Below the pieces are notes generated by a model. That model was not told the DNA's origin, made no database searches, and worked only from the letters and a program-made list of their open reading frames with translations. A stretch of DNA of 35,360 nucleotides from Calditrichota bacterium (GTDB lineage: Bacteria; Calditrichota; Calditrichia; Calditrichales; J004). A program made the translations under genes and the position numbers. Below are positions 1 through 10,400 of the stretch, one piece after another; the first letter of the stretch is position 1, and each line of letters begins with the position of its first letter. Where the stretch lies: positions 1 through 35,360 of the forward strand of contig JAJRVW010000117.1 in assembly GCA_024277115.1 (NCBI GenBank), given 5' to 3'.

Positions 1-159
1 CTTTCACTAATCCTATATTTTGATTTTCTCTTTTTGCCATGTTTTTTCCTTTGTTTTTTTGGTCAAACTAAATTTAGGAAGGACATGGCAATTTTTCACA
101 TATTTGCCTTTTTACACAAATTTAAGGACGCAATCGAAAAAGCATTTAAAGGAGGCGTT

Positions 160-3087
160 ATGTACATAAATATTCATTTATTAAAGGGAACCGCATTCTT
201 CTTTTTGTTTATTAATTCTTTTTTATTTGCGGAAGACGGAAGTAATATAAATTTTCAATCTATCGAAAGTGCAGATAGTGTTTGGGTACGCCATTATAAT
301 TCCGGCCAATTACCAGGCAGGGCACAGTTTAGCGATATGATCATAGATAATCAGGGAAATGTATATTGTACAGGTGCAATCAGGAATTTGGTTTCTGGTG
401 AAGATTACATGACCATCAAATATGATGCAACGGGTGTTGAACAATGGAGAGCAATCTATAATGGGCCCGGCAACTCATATGACAAGGCAAATTGCATTGC
501 CCTTGATGGAGATGGAAACGTATTTGTAAGTGGTACCAGTAATGGTGGTGAGACTTATGGTGATTATACGACTATTAAATATAACGCTTTCGGAGAAAAA
601 CAGTGGGTTGCCCGCTATGATGGCCCGACAAGTGAAGCCTGGGATGATGCATACGCCATGGCAATAGATGATTCTGGAAATGTTTATGTGACCGGGGGAA
701 GCGACTCTTATTCCAGTGAAGATTATGCAACCGTTAAGTATAATAGTGACGGTGAGGAACAATGGGTAAAGCGCTATGACGGGCCGGCAAGCGAAGGCAG
801 TGATCGGGCAAAGTACTTGGTCCTTGATAAAGCCGGAAATATTTATATCACCGGAGAGAGTGAAGGAAACTCTTCGAAAGGTGATTTTGCCACTATTAAA
901 TATACACCGGATGGTACAATGTTATGGGCCACCCGTTACGATGCGGTCTATCACCAAAAAGAACAACCGGGTGCACTTGCCGTTGATGATTCCGGTAATG
1001 TATATGTTACGGGCAGCAGCGTTAACACCAGTTATAAATGGGGGTATGCTACCGTTAAATATAATTTGGATGGTGTAGAACAATGGGCTAATCGTTACGA
1101 TGGGCCAGCAGGCTCCAATGACAATGCCAAAGGGTTGGCCATTGATGATTCCGGTTATGTGTATGTTACAGGAAATAGTTACGACAACACAAACTATGAT
1201 GATTTTGCGACAGTTAAGTATGGCCCCGATGGTCAAGAAAAATGGGTAGTCCGTTATAACAGCGGCGAAAAGAGTTCGGACAGGGCGCATGTTATTACCC
1301 TTGATGCAGATGGCAATATTTATGTTGCGGGGCAAAGTGAAGGCGCCGCCATTGTAAAATATAATTCTGCCGGAGAACAACTATGGAAAACAAATTATGA
1401 AAATGTTTATCTAATTAATGCGTTAAGATTAGATAACGCCGGCAATATTTATCTGATCGGAAATTCGTCCTCGTACGAGCAAGTATGTGCTGCGGTGAAA
1501 TTTAATAATCAGGGTGTGGAAGAATGGGATGTAATTCAGAAAGGCCCTGGGCTGGGTTATGAACACCCTGAAGAGATTGCTTTAGATGATAATGGGAATA
1601 TTTATGTAGCCGGGTATACTCAAAACCCTGAAACCTGGTTGGATTTTTCTCTGATAAAATATGATACAAGTGGTACAGAACAATGGGTGGCATTTTATAA
1701 TGGCCCTGATAATGGTTCAGATCAGTGTATGGCAATGGCGATTGACAATCAGGGAAATATTTACATGACCGGAAGTAGCAGTGTGTTCGGTTCGGATACA
1801 GACTGGGCCACCGTAAAATTTAATAGTGAGGGTATACAACAGTGGGCTGCCCGATTTGACGGTGGCAATAAATTTAATGATGTAGCTGTTGATGTTGCTG
1901 TAGATGCAACAGGTAATGTTTTTGTAACGGGATATGCGTCACGAAATACGAATACTTTTAACTACGATTTTGCCACGATAAAATATAATTCATCCGGTAC
2001 TGAAGAATGGGTCGCATTCTATGATGGCCCAGCCTCCACAACTGATGAAGCAAAAGCAATTACATTGGATGACTCAGGCTATGTATATGTAACAGGATAC
2101 AGCGCGGGGAGTACAACCGGGAACGATTTTACGACTATTAAATATGATCAGGATGGAAATGAGAAGTGGGTTGCGCGTTATAATGGGCCGGGAAACTACA
2201 ATGATATCCCTACGGCTGTTGTGGTTGACAGGTTGGGGAAAATAAATGTTTGCGGTGCTAGCACAGGCGATGGAACTGGTTTTGATTATACAGTAGTTCA
2301 ATATAATTCAGCTGGTGTGGAACAATGGGTGCAACGTTATAATGGCGCTGGAAATGGTTGGGATTGGCCCACGGATATGGCTATCGGCAGTAATGGACAA
2401 GTCTTCATTACCGGTTATATTAAAGCAAGTTCAGGTTATAACGACATGTTGACAATAAAATACGACCAGGCGGGTGTTTTTCAATGGTCATCCACTTATG
2501 ACGGACCTGCATATAGCAACGATAAGGCAACTGGTTTATCACTTGGTGTTGACGATGTTGTTTATGTAACAGGCATAAGCCAGGGCCATGATAAAAGTTA
2601 TGATTATGCGACACATAAAATTAATAAAGAGGGATATCGTGATTGGGTGATGCGCTATAATTCCAAGAATGATAATGCCGTTGCGGTGGTAGCTGATGAT
2701 AAAGGAAAATTCTATGTGACAGGATTTACGCTATTTGATAATGACACGGAATCGCGGGCAACTACAATAAAATATTCTGATCCAACCGTAACCGGCCTCT
2801 CTGGTGAATTCAAAAAACTTCCACAGTTTTTTAACTTGGGGCAAAACTATCCCAATCCATTTAATCCGTCTACAACAATCAGGTATCAGCTGATAAAAAG
2901 TGGCCTGGTAGATTTGAGCATTTTTAATGTCTTGGGTCAAAAGGTCGCTACGCTTGTTTCAAAATCGCAACCGGCAGGAGATTATCTGGTTAGTTGGGAT
3001 GCTTCAAAATTTTCTAGCGGCCTTTATTACTATAAACTAAAAACAGAAACCTCTGAGCTTACCTATAAAATGCAATTAATCAAATAA
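160..3087 (+). CDS. Secreted SBBP beta-propeller repeat protein with C-terminal type-IX-like sorting domain
   Basis: Predicted 975-residue secreted or surface protein. The frame is open further upstream (ATG at 34), but the ATG at 160 follows an AAAGGAGG ribosome site by a few bases and starts a signal peptide (MYINIHLLKG, then a hydrophobic run ending near FLFAED). The body is about 16 repeats of 50-60 residues with the pattern GNVYVTG...DYATIKYN..G.EQWVARYDGP, which is the SBBP beta-propeller repeat. The last ~85 residues hold the LGQNYPNPFNPSTTIRYQL motif, an FlgD-like Ig fold and the ending SGLYYYKLKTE...YKMQLIK, typical of sorting domains of FCB bacteria. It is a single gene followed by a terminator. 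The specific ligand or function is unknown. Shadow frames on the minus strand come from the repetitive coding sequence and were left out. Confidence 0.9.
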   Translation: MYINIHLLKGTAFFFLFINSFLFAEDGSNINFQSIESADSVWVRHYNSGQLPGRAQFSDMIIDNQGNVYCTGAIRNLVSGEDYMTIKYDATGVEQWRAIYNGPGNSYDKANCIALDGDGNVFVSGTSNGGETYGDYTTIKYNAFGEKQWVARYDGPTSEAWDDAYAMAIDDSGNVYVTGGSDSYSSEDYATVKYNSDGEEQWVKRYDGPASEGSDRAKYLVLDKAGNIYITGESEGNSSKGDFATIKYTPDGTMLWATRYDAVYHQKEQPGALAVDDSGNVYVTGSSVNTSYKWGYATVKYNLDGVEQWANRYDGPAGSNDNAKGLAIDDSGYVYVTGNSYDNTNYDDFATVKYGPDGQEKWVVRYNSGEKSSDRAHVITLDADGNIYVAGQSEGAAIVKYNSAGEQLWKTNYENVYLINALRLDNAGNIYLIGNSSSYEQVCAAVKFNNQGVEEWDVIQKGPGLGYEHPEEIALDDNGNIYVAGYTQNPETWLDFSLIKYDTSGTEQWVAFYNGPDNGSDQCMAMAIDNQGNIYMTGSSSVFGSDTDWATVKFNSEGIQQWAARFDGGNKFNDVAVDVAVDATGNVFVTGYASRNTNTFNYDFATIKYNSSGTEEWVAFYDGPASTTDEAKAITLDDSGYVYVTGYSAGSTTGNDFTTIKYDQDGNEKWVARYNGPGNYNDIPTAVVVDRLGKINVCGASTGDGTGFDYTVVQYNSAGVEQWVQRYNGAGNGWDWPTDMAIGSNGQVFITGYIKASSGYNDMLTIKYDQAGVFQWSSTYDGPAYSNDKATGLSLGVDDVVYVTGISQGHDKSYDYATHKINKEGYRDWVMRYNSKNDNAVAVVADDKGKFYVTGFTLFDNDTESRATTIKYSDPTVTGLSGEFKKLPQFFNLGQNYPNPFNPSTTIRYQLIKSGLVDLSIFNVLGQKVATLVSKSQPAGDYLVSWDASKFSSGLYYYKLKTETSELTYKMQLIK

Positions 3088-3120
3088 AATTATATCAATA
3101 ACCAATAGTGTTCCCCCCAG

Positions 3121-3152
3121 AAAAAGGTCGGCAATTTCTGTCGGCCTTTTTT
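3121..3152 (+). terminator. Rho-independent terminator of the SBBP protein gene
   Basis: AAAGGTCGGC pairs with GTCGGCCTTT (two G-T wobbles) across a 7-base loop and runs into a T tract. It lies about 35 bases after the stop codon. The following 250 bases to the next gene contain nothing I recognise. Confidence 0.8.
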
Positions 3153-3406
3153 ATTTTGATTTGCTTACCGGGCGCTTGGCCAGGATGAAATTCAATAAAA
3201 AATGTTTAACGCCCATAGTGCAGATGCCGGTTTACTGGAGCTTGGGGGGGTAATCAAGTTTCAATAGGAACGTTTGCGACTGTTCAGGATAATAACAGCA
3301 TAAAAATGATGGCGTGAGAAATGGTAGAATTTAACTGATTCGAATACGCCGATATGCAATGTGTTTGAAGCTATACCCAAGCCTATAGGAAATATTATCC
3401 GGTCGA

Positions 3407-3721
3407 CTATTCAATTACTACCGCTGTCCCAAAAGCCAATACTTCCGAGGCATTGCCCATAATGGCGCTTGTGGCAAAACGGACATCCACTACAGCATTT
3501 GCGCCCATATTTTCCGCTTCGGCCTTCATTCTGTCCAGCGATTGTTCACGCGCTTCAGCCATAAGTTTTGTGTATTCTTCAATCTCCCCGCCAAAAATAT
3601 TTTTAATGGTAGCGGTAATATCCCGACCAATATTACGTGCCCGGATGGTGTTTCCTTTTACCAGGCCCAGTGTTTTTTTTATTTCTTTGCCTGCAATCGT
3701 GCTCGAAGAGAGAATAATCAT
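3407..3721 (-). CDS. YbjQ-family (UPF0145) protein
   Basis: A 104-residue protein that matches the YbjQ/UPF0145 'heavy-metal-binding domain' family along its length. It begins MIILSSSTIAGKEIKKTLGLVKG, continues through a G..ARNIGRDI segment and the EYTKLMAEAREQSLDRM helix, and ends A..MGANAVVDVRFATS...EVLAFGTAVVIE. This is the normal family length (~105). An AAGGAGG ribosome site precedes the ATG, which overlaps the stop of the upstream anti-sigma-like gene as ATGA, so the two are translationally coupled and belong to the sigma operon. Family members form oligomeric beta barrels of unknown cellular role; the metal-binding name is historical and no metal motif is visible here. Confidence 0.85.
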   Translation of the reverse strand: MIILSSSTIAGKEIKKTLGLVKGNTIRARNIGRDITATIKNIFGGEIEEYTKLMAEAREQSLDRMKAEAENMGANAVVDVRFATSAIMGNASEVLAFGTAVVIE

Positions 3722-4182
3722 CGTTGTACCTCCTTATATGGATCGGTTTTTCGTATGTGTAATTTTTCCCTGATAATGGAGAGGGTCAATGCAAATAATC
3801 CCGAAAAAACAGCGGTAATCCCGATTGTGATTATGAGTGGGATGTTAGGGGAGAGGTAAAATTCCTCAATAAATTTGTATGTGGCAAACCCTAGGATTAA
3901 CAGTGTCCCAAAGCTTAATAAAAGCCAGGCCAATCCGCGTTCCAGCCGGTTGTAAACATTATTCCAATACATGTCCCATTCCTCCTGTGTTGGTTCGTAT
4001 AACTGAACTTTGTCCGTTACTTCTTTCAGCTTTTTAAATTCTTCCCACTCTTTTTTATAGATTGGATTTTGGGCAATCAGCGTTTCAAATGTTGACTTCT
4101 CACTTTCACTCAGGTCACCATCTACCGCTTTCATGACCAAAGCCTGAAAGCGGTCTTTAGAAATGTTATCTAATTTTTTCAT
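3718..4182 (-). CDS. Putative membrane anti-sigma factor
   Basis: A 154-residue protein. The N-terminal ~55 residues (LVMKAVDGDLSESEKSTFE, then NPIYKKEWEEFKKLKEV) resemble the cytoplasmic sigma-binding helices of anti-sigma factors, but there is no HxxxCxxC zinc motif. Two hydrophobic segments follow (about residues 83-103 and 113-135), so both ends should be cytoplasmic, unlike most single-pass anti-sigma factors. It sits directly after the ECF sigma gene (one base between stop and start) and overlaps the YbjQ-like gene by 4 bases. The call rests on this order and on the N-terminal pattern, not on a firm family match. It probably sequesters the sigma factor at the membrane. Confidence 0.65.
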   Translation of the reverse strand: MKKLDNISKDRFQALVMKAVDGDLSESEKSTFETLIAQNPIYKKEWEEFKKLKEVTDKVQLYEPTQEEWDMYWNNVYNRLERGLAWLLLSFGTLLILGFATYKFIEEFYLSPNIPLIITIGITAVFSGLFALTLSIIREKLHIRKTDPYKEVQR

Positions 4183-4183
4183 A

Positions 4184-4753
4184 CTAAATCTCGTCCGAAA
4201 AATACGTTGTTAATTTTTCTTTTAAAGCTTTGCGCGCACTATATAAACGCGACATCACCGTGCCTTGCGGGCAATTTAAAATTTCCGAAATCTCGGCATA
4301 GGAAAAGTTCTGGAACTCGCGTAGCATTAATATCTCACGCTCATTTTCTTTTAATTGGTTGATTGCCTGCCAGACGGTTTGCTTTAATTCATCTTTTTCA
4401 ATTGATCTTAAAGTGTCCATCCCATAGTCTTCAATATCTTCCAAGGTGTTGGTGTCAACTTGCGAGTAGGGTTTTGCCGATGTTGATATTTTTCTTATTT
4501 CGTTAATACAGGAGTTTTTTAGTATTGTGTAATACCAGGTGAAAAAATTACGGGAAGCATCAATTTTTTTTATTGCCTGCCAGGTTTTTACAAAGGCTTC
4601 TTGTGATAAATCCATAGCCCGCTCGTGGTGATGCACAAATCCGAGGGCCGAAAAATAGGCCCGTTTTTTATAGCGGTTCACAATAATCCCAAAGGCATGC
4701 TTATCACCTTTCTGCGACCGTCTAATTAGTTCCGTTTCTGTAAGAAGCGTCAA
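4184..4753 (-). CDS. ECF-family RNA polymerase sigma factor (sigma-70 family)
   Basis: Extracytoplasmic-function sigma factor. Region 2 is seen as TELIRRSQKGDKHAFGIIVNRY through DLSQEAFVKTWQAI and the -10 recognition stretch FFTWYYTILKNSCINEIRK. Region 4 is the LKENEREILMLREFQNFSYAEISEILNCPQGTVMSRLYSARKAL helix-turn-helix (described here by its motif SYAEISEILNCPQGTVMSRL). I chose the TTG at 4753 because an AGGA box lies 7 bases before it and the product then begins like other family members (TLLTETELIRR); the frame stays open to a TTG at 4813 without a visible ribosome site. It is the first gene of a sigma / anti-sigma / YbjQ-like operon. It is divergent from the barrel gene at 4962, whose promoter shares the spacer, so it may control that gene or its own operon. 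Confidence 0.9.
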   Translation of the reverse strand: MTLLTETELIRRSQKGDKHAFGIIVNRYKKRAYFSALGFVHHHERAMDLSQEAFVKTWQAIKKIDASRNFFTWYYTILKNSCINEIRKISTSAKPYSQVDTNTLEDIEDYGMDTLRSIEKDELKQTVWQAINQLKENEREILMLREFQNFSYAEISEILNCPQGTVMSRLYSARKALKEKLTTYFSDEI

Positions 4754-4961
4754 TCTGTTGTCCTGCTCAATGGTCTTTTTATAATGATACAAAAATAACA
4801 ACAGTTTATTCAAAGAAAATTAATTATCTTTTTTAACCCTATTTTCAGGCAAGGCAGGTTTGGCTAATTGAACGTATTGGCGGCAAAATCGAATCATAAA
4901 AATATTTGTAATACATCTGTTTAAAATTGAAATTGGAAAACTTTGTCTAACGGGAAAACAA

Positions 4962-6221
4962 ATGAAAAAAATTATCTTTCTTTTCTTTTTTTTACCAATC
5001 CTGGCATTTTCACAGGTGGAGTTTAGCAGCGCCTTCAAACAAACAGTGGAAACTATTGCCAAGGACCACACACGCAAAGCGGTGATCAATTGGCTGACTG
5101 AACAGGACCCGGTTTTAGGCATTATTGGCCGCGATCTAATCGGGCAAATAATTAATTCTGCCGATCAGGATGAATTGGTTTATTCCCTAACCGATGTACT
5201 CACAACTTCGTTGTTTATTTACAATTTACAGAGTTATATAAAACCTATGATCAGGCAAAATCCGCAGATTTTATCACAGGCAGAATTAGTGGGATGGAAT
5301 GAACCGGAATTGTTGGCCTATTCCAGCCTTTACTTTTATTTTTCGGAACGGTTAAAATACAATCTATTTATAACGCCTTACATTTTTGAGCTGCAAGATG
5401 AAAAAAATAAAATTGAATCACTTAAGCTGGGAAATAAAAAATGGCGTACGGTGGTTTCCCGCGAGTTGGTTGTAAAAAGACGTGCCGGCCATGCCGATAT
5501 TGATGTAAGGGTTTTTAACATTTTCCAGGCTGCCATGAACCATTACCTCCGGAATACAGAAATTAAATTTTCCGTAAACGATTTTCTTTTGAACAAATTG
5601 AAGAAAGAATATGCGGGTGACATAAATTTGAGTTGGGTTAAGGCGATAGACTCGAAAAATGTGGTGAAAATAAGTGCGACGATGTTAACCTTGTTATACA
5701 AAAATGTTAGCAGGGATAAGAAGGAATCGCGCAGTTTTAGTATTGAACAGATCAATGAATTGGTGCGGCCGTATCTTAATCTTGTATCAGAAAACAATTT
5801 ATCGACCATGCGCACCGCAGAGTTTAAAATACAAGCTATCCAGGTGGTCAAATCATCTTTTGGTAAATGGCTGGAAAAATACCAGTCTGATCAGTTCCGG
5901 TTTGATTACTCTTTTATGCTCGCTTCCAGCTATATCGGCCAGGATGATAAAGTCCGTTTTATCGTTCAGGACCAGGTACGGTTTGGATATTTCTGGAAAA
6001 GTTCGTGATTGTTTCTTTATATTAGTGGTTTCATCGATCCACTTTTGCAAGAGGCTTTTTCCGAAGACAAAAAATACTATTTATCCGGATTGGGTTATTC
6101 GTACAACGGTTTTAACCTTTCGCTTGGCGCTGCAATCCCGTATACAAATTTCGATAAAAGTAATATCCGACCCTCAATTATTCTGGCTTACGAACTGGCT
6201 CTTATTGAGTATTTAGATTAA
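4962..6221 (+). pseudogene. Barrel-like secreted protein interrupted by an in-frame TGA
   Basis: One reading frame of 420 codons broken by a single TGA at 6006-6008. The upstream part (348 residues) starts with a signal peptide (MKKIIFLFFFLPILAFSQ). It has a helical middle (TVETIAKDHTRKAVINWL...) and then alternating aromatic strands (QFRFDYSFMLASSYIG, VRFIVQDQVRFGYFWKSS). The frame continues past the stop without a shift for 70 more codons (YISGFIDPLL, YYLSGLGYSYNGFNLSLGAAIP, SIILAYELALIEYLD) and ends as outer-membrane barrels do. Since the two parts join without loss, a point mutation or sequence error of one codon is the simplest reading. I cannot name a family. It is divergent from the ECF sigma operon and convergent with rnhA. 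Confidence 0.65.
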
Positions 6222-6242
6222 ATATCCCTATCAATTTTTTAT

Positions 6243-6707
6243 TTATCCTTTAAAGCCTTCATCGACCAATTTATCCGATGAGCTGCATGCGGCCACAGCC
6301 AAATCATCGCACCGCTCATTTTCAAAATGCCCTGCATGGCCCTTTACCCAGGAAATTTTATAAGGATGCTTCTCCAGTAAATCCAATAAGCGTCTCCATA
6401 AATCAGGATTTTGCGCTTTATCTTTTTTATTGCGCATCCAGCCTTTGGCGCGCCATTTTTTTGCCCAGCCTTGATTGATGGCATCAACGATATATTTTGA
6501 ATCGGAATAAATTTCTAATTGGAAGGTTTCTTTTAAGGATTCGATCGCGGCAATTACGGCCATCATTTCCATGCGGTTATTCGTCGTCCGCTGATAACCT
6601 TGTGAGAGTTCTTTATAGCTATCGCCAAACTTTAAAATAGTACCATAACCGCCCGGCCCGGGATTTCCTGAACACGCGCCGTCTGTATAGATCTCAACTT
6701 TTTTCAT
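6243..6707 (-). CDS. rnhA: Ribonuclease HI
   Basis: Cleaves the RNA strand of RNA-DNA hybrids. The 154-residue product has the full type-1 RNase H core: VEIYTDGACSGNPGPGGYG (first Asp), TTNNRMEMMAVIAAIESL (Glu), YSDSKYIVDAINQGW (second Asp), the basic handle KKWRAKGWMRNKKDKAQNPDLW, and WVKGHAGHFENERCDDLA (His and last Asp). The frame is open 20 codons upstream, but the ATG at 6707 has AAAGG a few bases before it and gives the standard family length of ~155. It is a single gene, convergent with the broken barrel gene. Confidence 0.95.
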   Translation of the reverse strand: MKKVEIYTDGACSGNPGPGGYGTILKFGDSYKELSQGYQRTTNNRMEMMAVIAAIESLKETFQLEIYSDSKYIVDAINQGWAKKWRAKGWMRNKKDKAQNPDLWRRLLDLLEKHPYKISWVKGHAGHFENERCDDLAVAACSSSDKLVDEGFKG

Positions 6708-6887
6708 TTTTACCTTTGTTATAAAATTAAAGGCGATAAAGCTCGTGCATTTCTGGGATAATTTCAAATAAAGTTTTGGCTGCTGTTATAAAATCTAAAT
6801 TGCTAAAGCACAATTTAGGAAATCACAAAAATAAGAATCAAATAACAAATTAACCCTAAATTCAGTTTTTAAACTTTCGCCTGAGAG

Positions 6888-7114
6888 GTGAATGGTAGTT
6901 TGATATTTAAGTTATTTTTCTTTTGGACTTTATTTACCGTTTATTTAGAAAAAATAACCATTCACTAAAACGCGCTGTTTATTGCCTGTAAATTATTCGA
7001 TTATTGTCCCCAGAGAGAGTGTTGAATGGATGAGGGACTTTAATCCCCTCGCCTTGTTCATTCAGGCTTTTGAAAAGCGACGGTACTAATTGTGGGCTCA
7101 ATACCGTCGCTTTT
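6888..7114 (+). ncRNA. Candidate structured RNA of unknown class
   Basis: Three nested or successive inverted repeats occur with no coding frame. GTGAATGGT (6888) pairs with ACCATTCAC (6957-6965). TGAATG (7023) pairs with CATTCA (7059-7064), enclosing GAGGG/CCCTC. A perfect 13-base stem follows (7073-7085 with 7102-7114) and runs into CTTTATT. No plus-strand gene lies upstream that would need this terminator, which suggests a short independent transcript. I find no match to 6S RNA, tmRNA, RNase P RNA or a known riboswitch. Strand and limits are guesses from the terminator. Confidence 0.25.
7073..7114 (+). terminator. Strong terminator-like hairpin in the rnhA-molybdoenzyme spacer
   Basis: AAAAGCGACGGTA at 7073 and its exact reverse complement at 7102 form a 13-pair stem with a 16-base loop, flanked by A and T runs, so it could stop transcription in either direction. 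It would shield the downstream fusion gene from upstream transcription. Confidence 0.5.
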
Positions 7115-7137
7115 CTTTATTGCAATCATCTTATATC

Positions 7138-7306
7138 TGTCATTCTGAGCCGTTCCTTGGTGAAGAATCCCATTTTGGAATGCAAGGTCTACACCACAGA
7201 GAACACGGAGTTCTTTTTGATGACCTTATACGGTTTGCAAATCCTATAAGGTCGATCGACGCTCTTACTGAAAGGGATACTTCGAAAAAGCGCCTCAGCA
7301 TGACAG
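7138..7306. repeat. REP-like inverted-repeat element, copy 1
   Basis: The left arm TGTCATTCTGAGCCG...GAAGAATCCC and the right arm GGGATACTTCG...CTCAGCATGACAG are imperfect inverted copies of about 33 bases at the ends of a ~170-base unit. Inside is a second perfect palindrome, GACCTTATA (7222-7230) with TATAAGGTC (7245-7253). A related arm (TGCCATGCCGAGGAACGAAG) occurs at 10961, on the other side of the fusion gene. Elements with the TGTCAT-CTGAG / GAAGAATC pattern are widespread intergenic repeats in many bacterial genomes. An 80-codon frame here is repeat sequence, not a gene. Confidence 0.6.
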
Positions 7307-7485
7307 CGCGATGGAATATCTCTGCTGTCTAAAAAAAAATCTCCTCAAATTTTTTACTTTCAAAAAGATTGAATATTTTGTGATACAATCGTGTTATACA
7401 AAATTGGAAATCAATCGGGACAAGGCTTAACTTGCCTCCTTCCAAAAATAAAATCAAAATATACAAATATAAGCCTGGAGCGGAG

Positions 7486-10400
7486 ATGTCGTCATCAATT
7501 AATCTGGAATGGAAAAAAGGAATCTGTGGAATCTGTCCGGCGGGCTGCTGGATTGAAGCGGGTATGAAAGATGGAAAAATGGTCGATATCCGCGCCGATA
7601 AAAGCCATCAGCTGGGCATGATTTGCCGGCGGGGCGAACATGCGCCGGAGATGATCTATTCCGAAAACCGTTTAAAATATCCCATGAAACGTATCGGGCC
7701 CAAAGGCAGCACCGGTCCTGAAAATTTTGAGCGTATCAGCTGGGACGAGGCCTACGAGATAATCGTTGAAAATTTAAATAAAATCAAGGCGGAGTCGGGC
7801 CCTGAAGCGGTTTCCATTTATACCGGGCGCGGCTCTTTTGAGCTCTCTCTTTGTGATATGTTCCAGCCTAAAGGCGTGGCTGTTTCCTCTGCCTCCAACG
7901 TTTTATTTCCCTTTGGCTCGCCCAACACGATGGGCGTGGGCGCGCTCTGTTATGTCTCCTTTGCCATGATCGCCCCGCATGTTACCATGGGCCGCATGCT
8001 GGTTAATATGTTCACCGATATGGAAAATGCCGAGATGTTGGTTGTCTGGGGTGCCAACCCGGCCACCGATTCCCCGCCGCTGGATATGTACCGCCTGGAA
8101 AACGCGGCAAAAAGGGGTTGTGATCTGGTCGTAATCGATCCCCGCCATACGGAAACGGCCACACGCACCGGCGCCGAGTGGGTTGCTATCCGGCCAGGCA
8201 CAGACGGCGCATTGGCCTTGAGCATGATCGAAGTGATGCTTGATGAGGAATTATACGATGAGGATTTTGCCGAAAACTGGACGCATGGTTTTGACGAACT
8301 GAAAACCTACACACAACATTTCCGGCCCGAGGTGGTGGAGAAAATCACAGGTGTCCCCGCGGAGAAAATCCGTGATTTGGCGCGCCGTATTTGTAAGGCC
8401 ACGGGGGCTGCACCGGTCATGTATACCGGGTTGGAGTATTCCAATAGCGGGATTCAGGCCATCCGCGCTGTGCATACTTTGTTTGCGCTTGCCGGCCATC
8501 TGGATACGCCGGGCGGGATAGGACTGGCCATGAACGATACGCATTTTCCCATCAACCGCTCCTGCAACCAGGAAAACCCCAATCTGGATTTGGCCGTTGC
8601 CCGCGACAAGGTGCCCATTTACAGTGATTACCGGGGCGAATCCCACGCCAGTGGTTTGGTGGACGCGGTTCTGAATGAAGACCCTTATAAAATACGCGGC
8701 CTGGTAATCCACGGCGCTTCCTTGCTTACGAGCTGGCCGCAGACACCCATCTGGCGGGAAACCCTCTCTAAGCTGGATTTTCAGGTCTGTATCGATCGCC
8801 AAATGACCGCCGATGCTGCCTATGCCGATGTTGTCCTCCCGGCCACAACTATGTTTGAGATTGATTCCTACATGGTTTACGGGCCCATTTTCAGGCTGCG
8901 TGAAAAACTGGTGGAACCGGTCGGGGAAGCGCGCAACGATTATTTGATCATGGCCGAACTGGCAAAGCGCCTGGGCTATGGTCACCTCTATCCGCAAAGC
9001 GAAAAAGAGTTGCTGGATTTTGCCCTTCAGGGATCAGGTTATTCCGTGCAGGATGTAAAAGATGCCGGCGGCTGGGTGCAGGGCGATATTCCGATGATGG
9101 AATATAAGAAATGGCAAAAAGGCAGCCTGCGCAAAGATGGCAAACCCGGTTTTGAAACTCCGACAGGCAAATTTGAAATATTTTCCACCGTGCTGGATGA
9201 CTATGGCTACGAGCCGTTGCCCAAATACACCGAGCCCATCGAAGGGCCACAAGCCGCGCCCGATGTGGCGAAAGATTTTCCACTCGTGTTTAATTCCGGC
9301 GCCCGGCCGCACACGGATTTCCGCTCGCAGCACCACGGCATAAAAGGCCTTAATAAAGATAATCCCGAGCCAACTGTGGAGCTTAATGCGAAAGATGCCC
9401 AAAACCGAGGCATTGAAAATGGCGATTTAGTGGAAGTGCGCACGCCGCGCGGGGCGGTTCCTTTTAGAGCGCGGATTTCTGAAAATATCATCAAAGGCGC
9501 GGTGGAGTGTAATATGGGCGGTGGCACACCGGTTGGCCCCAAAGCCTGGCAAAAATGGAATGTAAACGAGTTGACTGATCTCTCTAATTATGATGAAATC
9601 TCCGGGTTTCCGGTTTACAAATCACTGCTTTGCGAAGTGGTCAAAATCGAAAAGGGCAGCGAAGAGATAAAATCGCGTTTAAAAGAAAATGAAAATGTGT
9701 GCGGTGTACAGTTTAACCTCGGTGGCAATGGCCGTAAAAAATCAATAAATCAGAAAAGAATCTACCTGGACAATAATGCCACAACCAGAGTGGCCGATGC
9801 GGTTCGTGAAGCGATGCAGCCCTATCTGGATCATGTGCATGGCAATCCTTCCAGCATTCATGGCGCAGGGCGGGATGCCAAAGACGCGGTGGAAAATGCG
9901 CGGCGTTCTGTGGCAAAACTGCTTAATACCAAACCCCGGCGGATCGTTTTTACGGGCAGCGGCTCGGAGGCCGATAATATGGCCTTAAAGGGCATTGCTT
10001 TCACACATCGCGCGGAAGGCCATCACATCATTACCACAAAAATTGAACACCCGGCCATTTTACGCAGTTGTGAATTTCTCGAAAAGATCGGCTATAAAGT
10101 CACTTACCTGGATGTGGATCCGCATGGTTCTATCACGCCGAAGGTATTAAAAGCGGCCTTTACGGATGATACCATTCTTGTTTCGATAATGATGGCCAAT
10201 AATGAGACGGGCACCATCCTGCCTATCAAAGAACTGGCCAGGGTTACCCACGAGCGCGGGGCGATTTTTCACACGGACGCGGTGCAGGCTGTTGGCAAAA
10301 TAAAGGTGGATGTGGAAGCTTTGGATGTGGATTTACTCAGCCTTTCCGCCCATAAATTCCACGGCCCCAAAGGGATGGGCGCTTTGTATGTAAAAAAAGG

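Larger units (their letters stand above)
6708..7485. other. Gene-free spacer with hairpins and a REP-like element
   Basis: Nearly 780 bases between rnhA and the molybdoenzyme fusion with no credible coding frame. It holds a candidate structured RNA (6888-7114, ending in a terminator-like hairpin) and a REP-like inverted repeat (7138-7306), described separately. The last 180 bases are AT-rich and should contain the promoter of the fusion gene, but I see no convincing -35/-10 pair. Confidence 0.7.

Noticed and set aside
475-2940. Several minus-strand frames opposite the SBBP repeats
   Set aside because: Shadow frames produced by periodic repeat coding on the other strand, with no ribosome sites or family patterns.
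6870-6900. CCTGAGAGG as a possible TPP riboswitch core
   Set aside because: Only the CTGAGA hexamer fits; the second conserved arm and the helices of the THI element are missing.
7090-7332. An 80-codon frame upstream of the molybdoenzyme fusion
   Set aside because: It is made of the REP-like arms and the GACCTTATA palindrome; composition and lack of ribosome site speak against coding.
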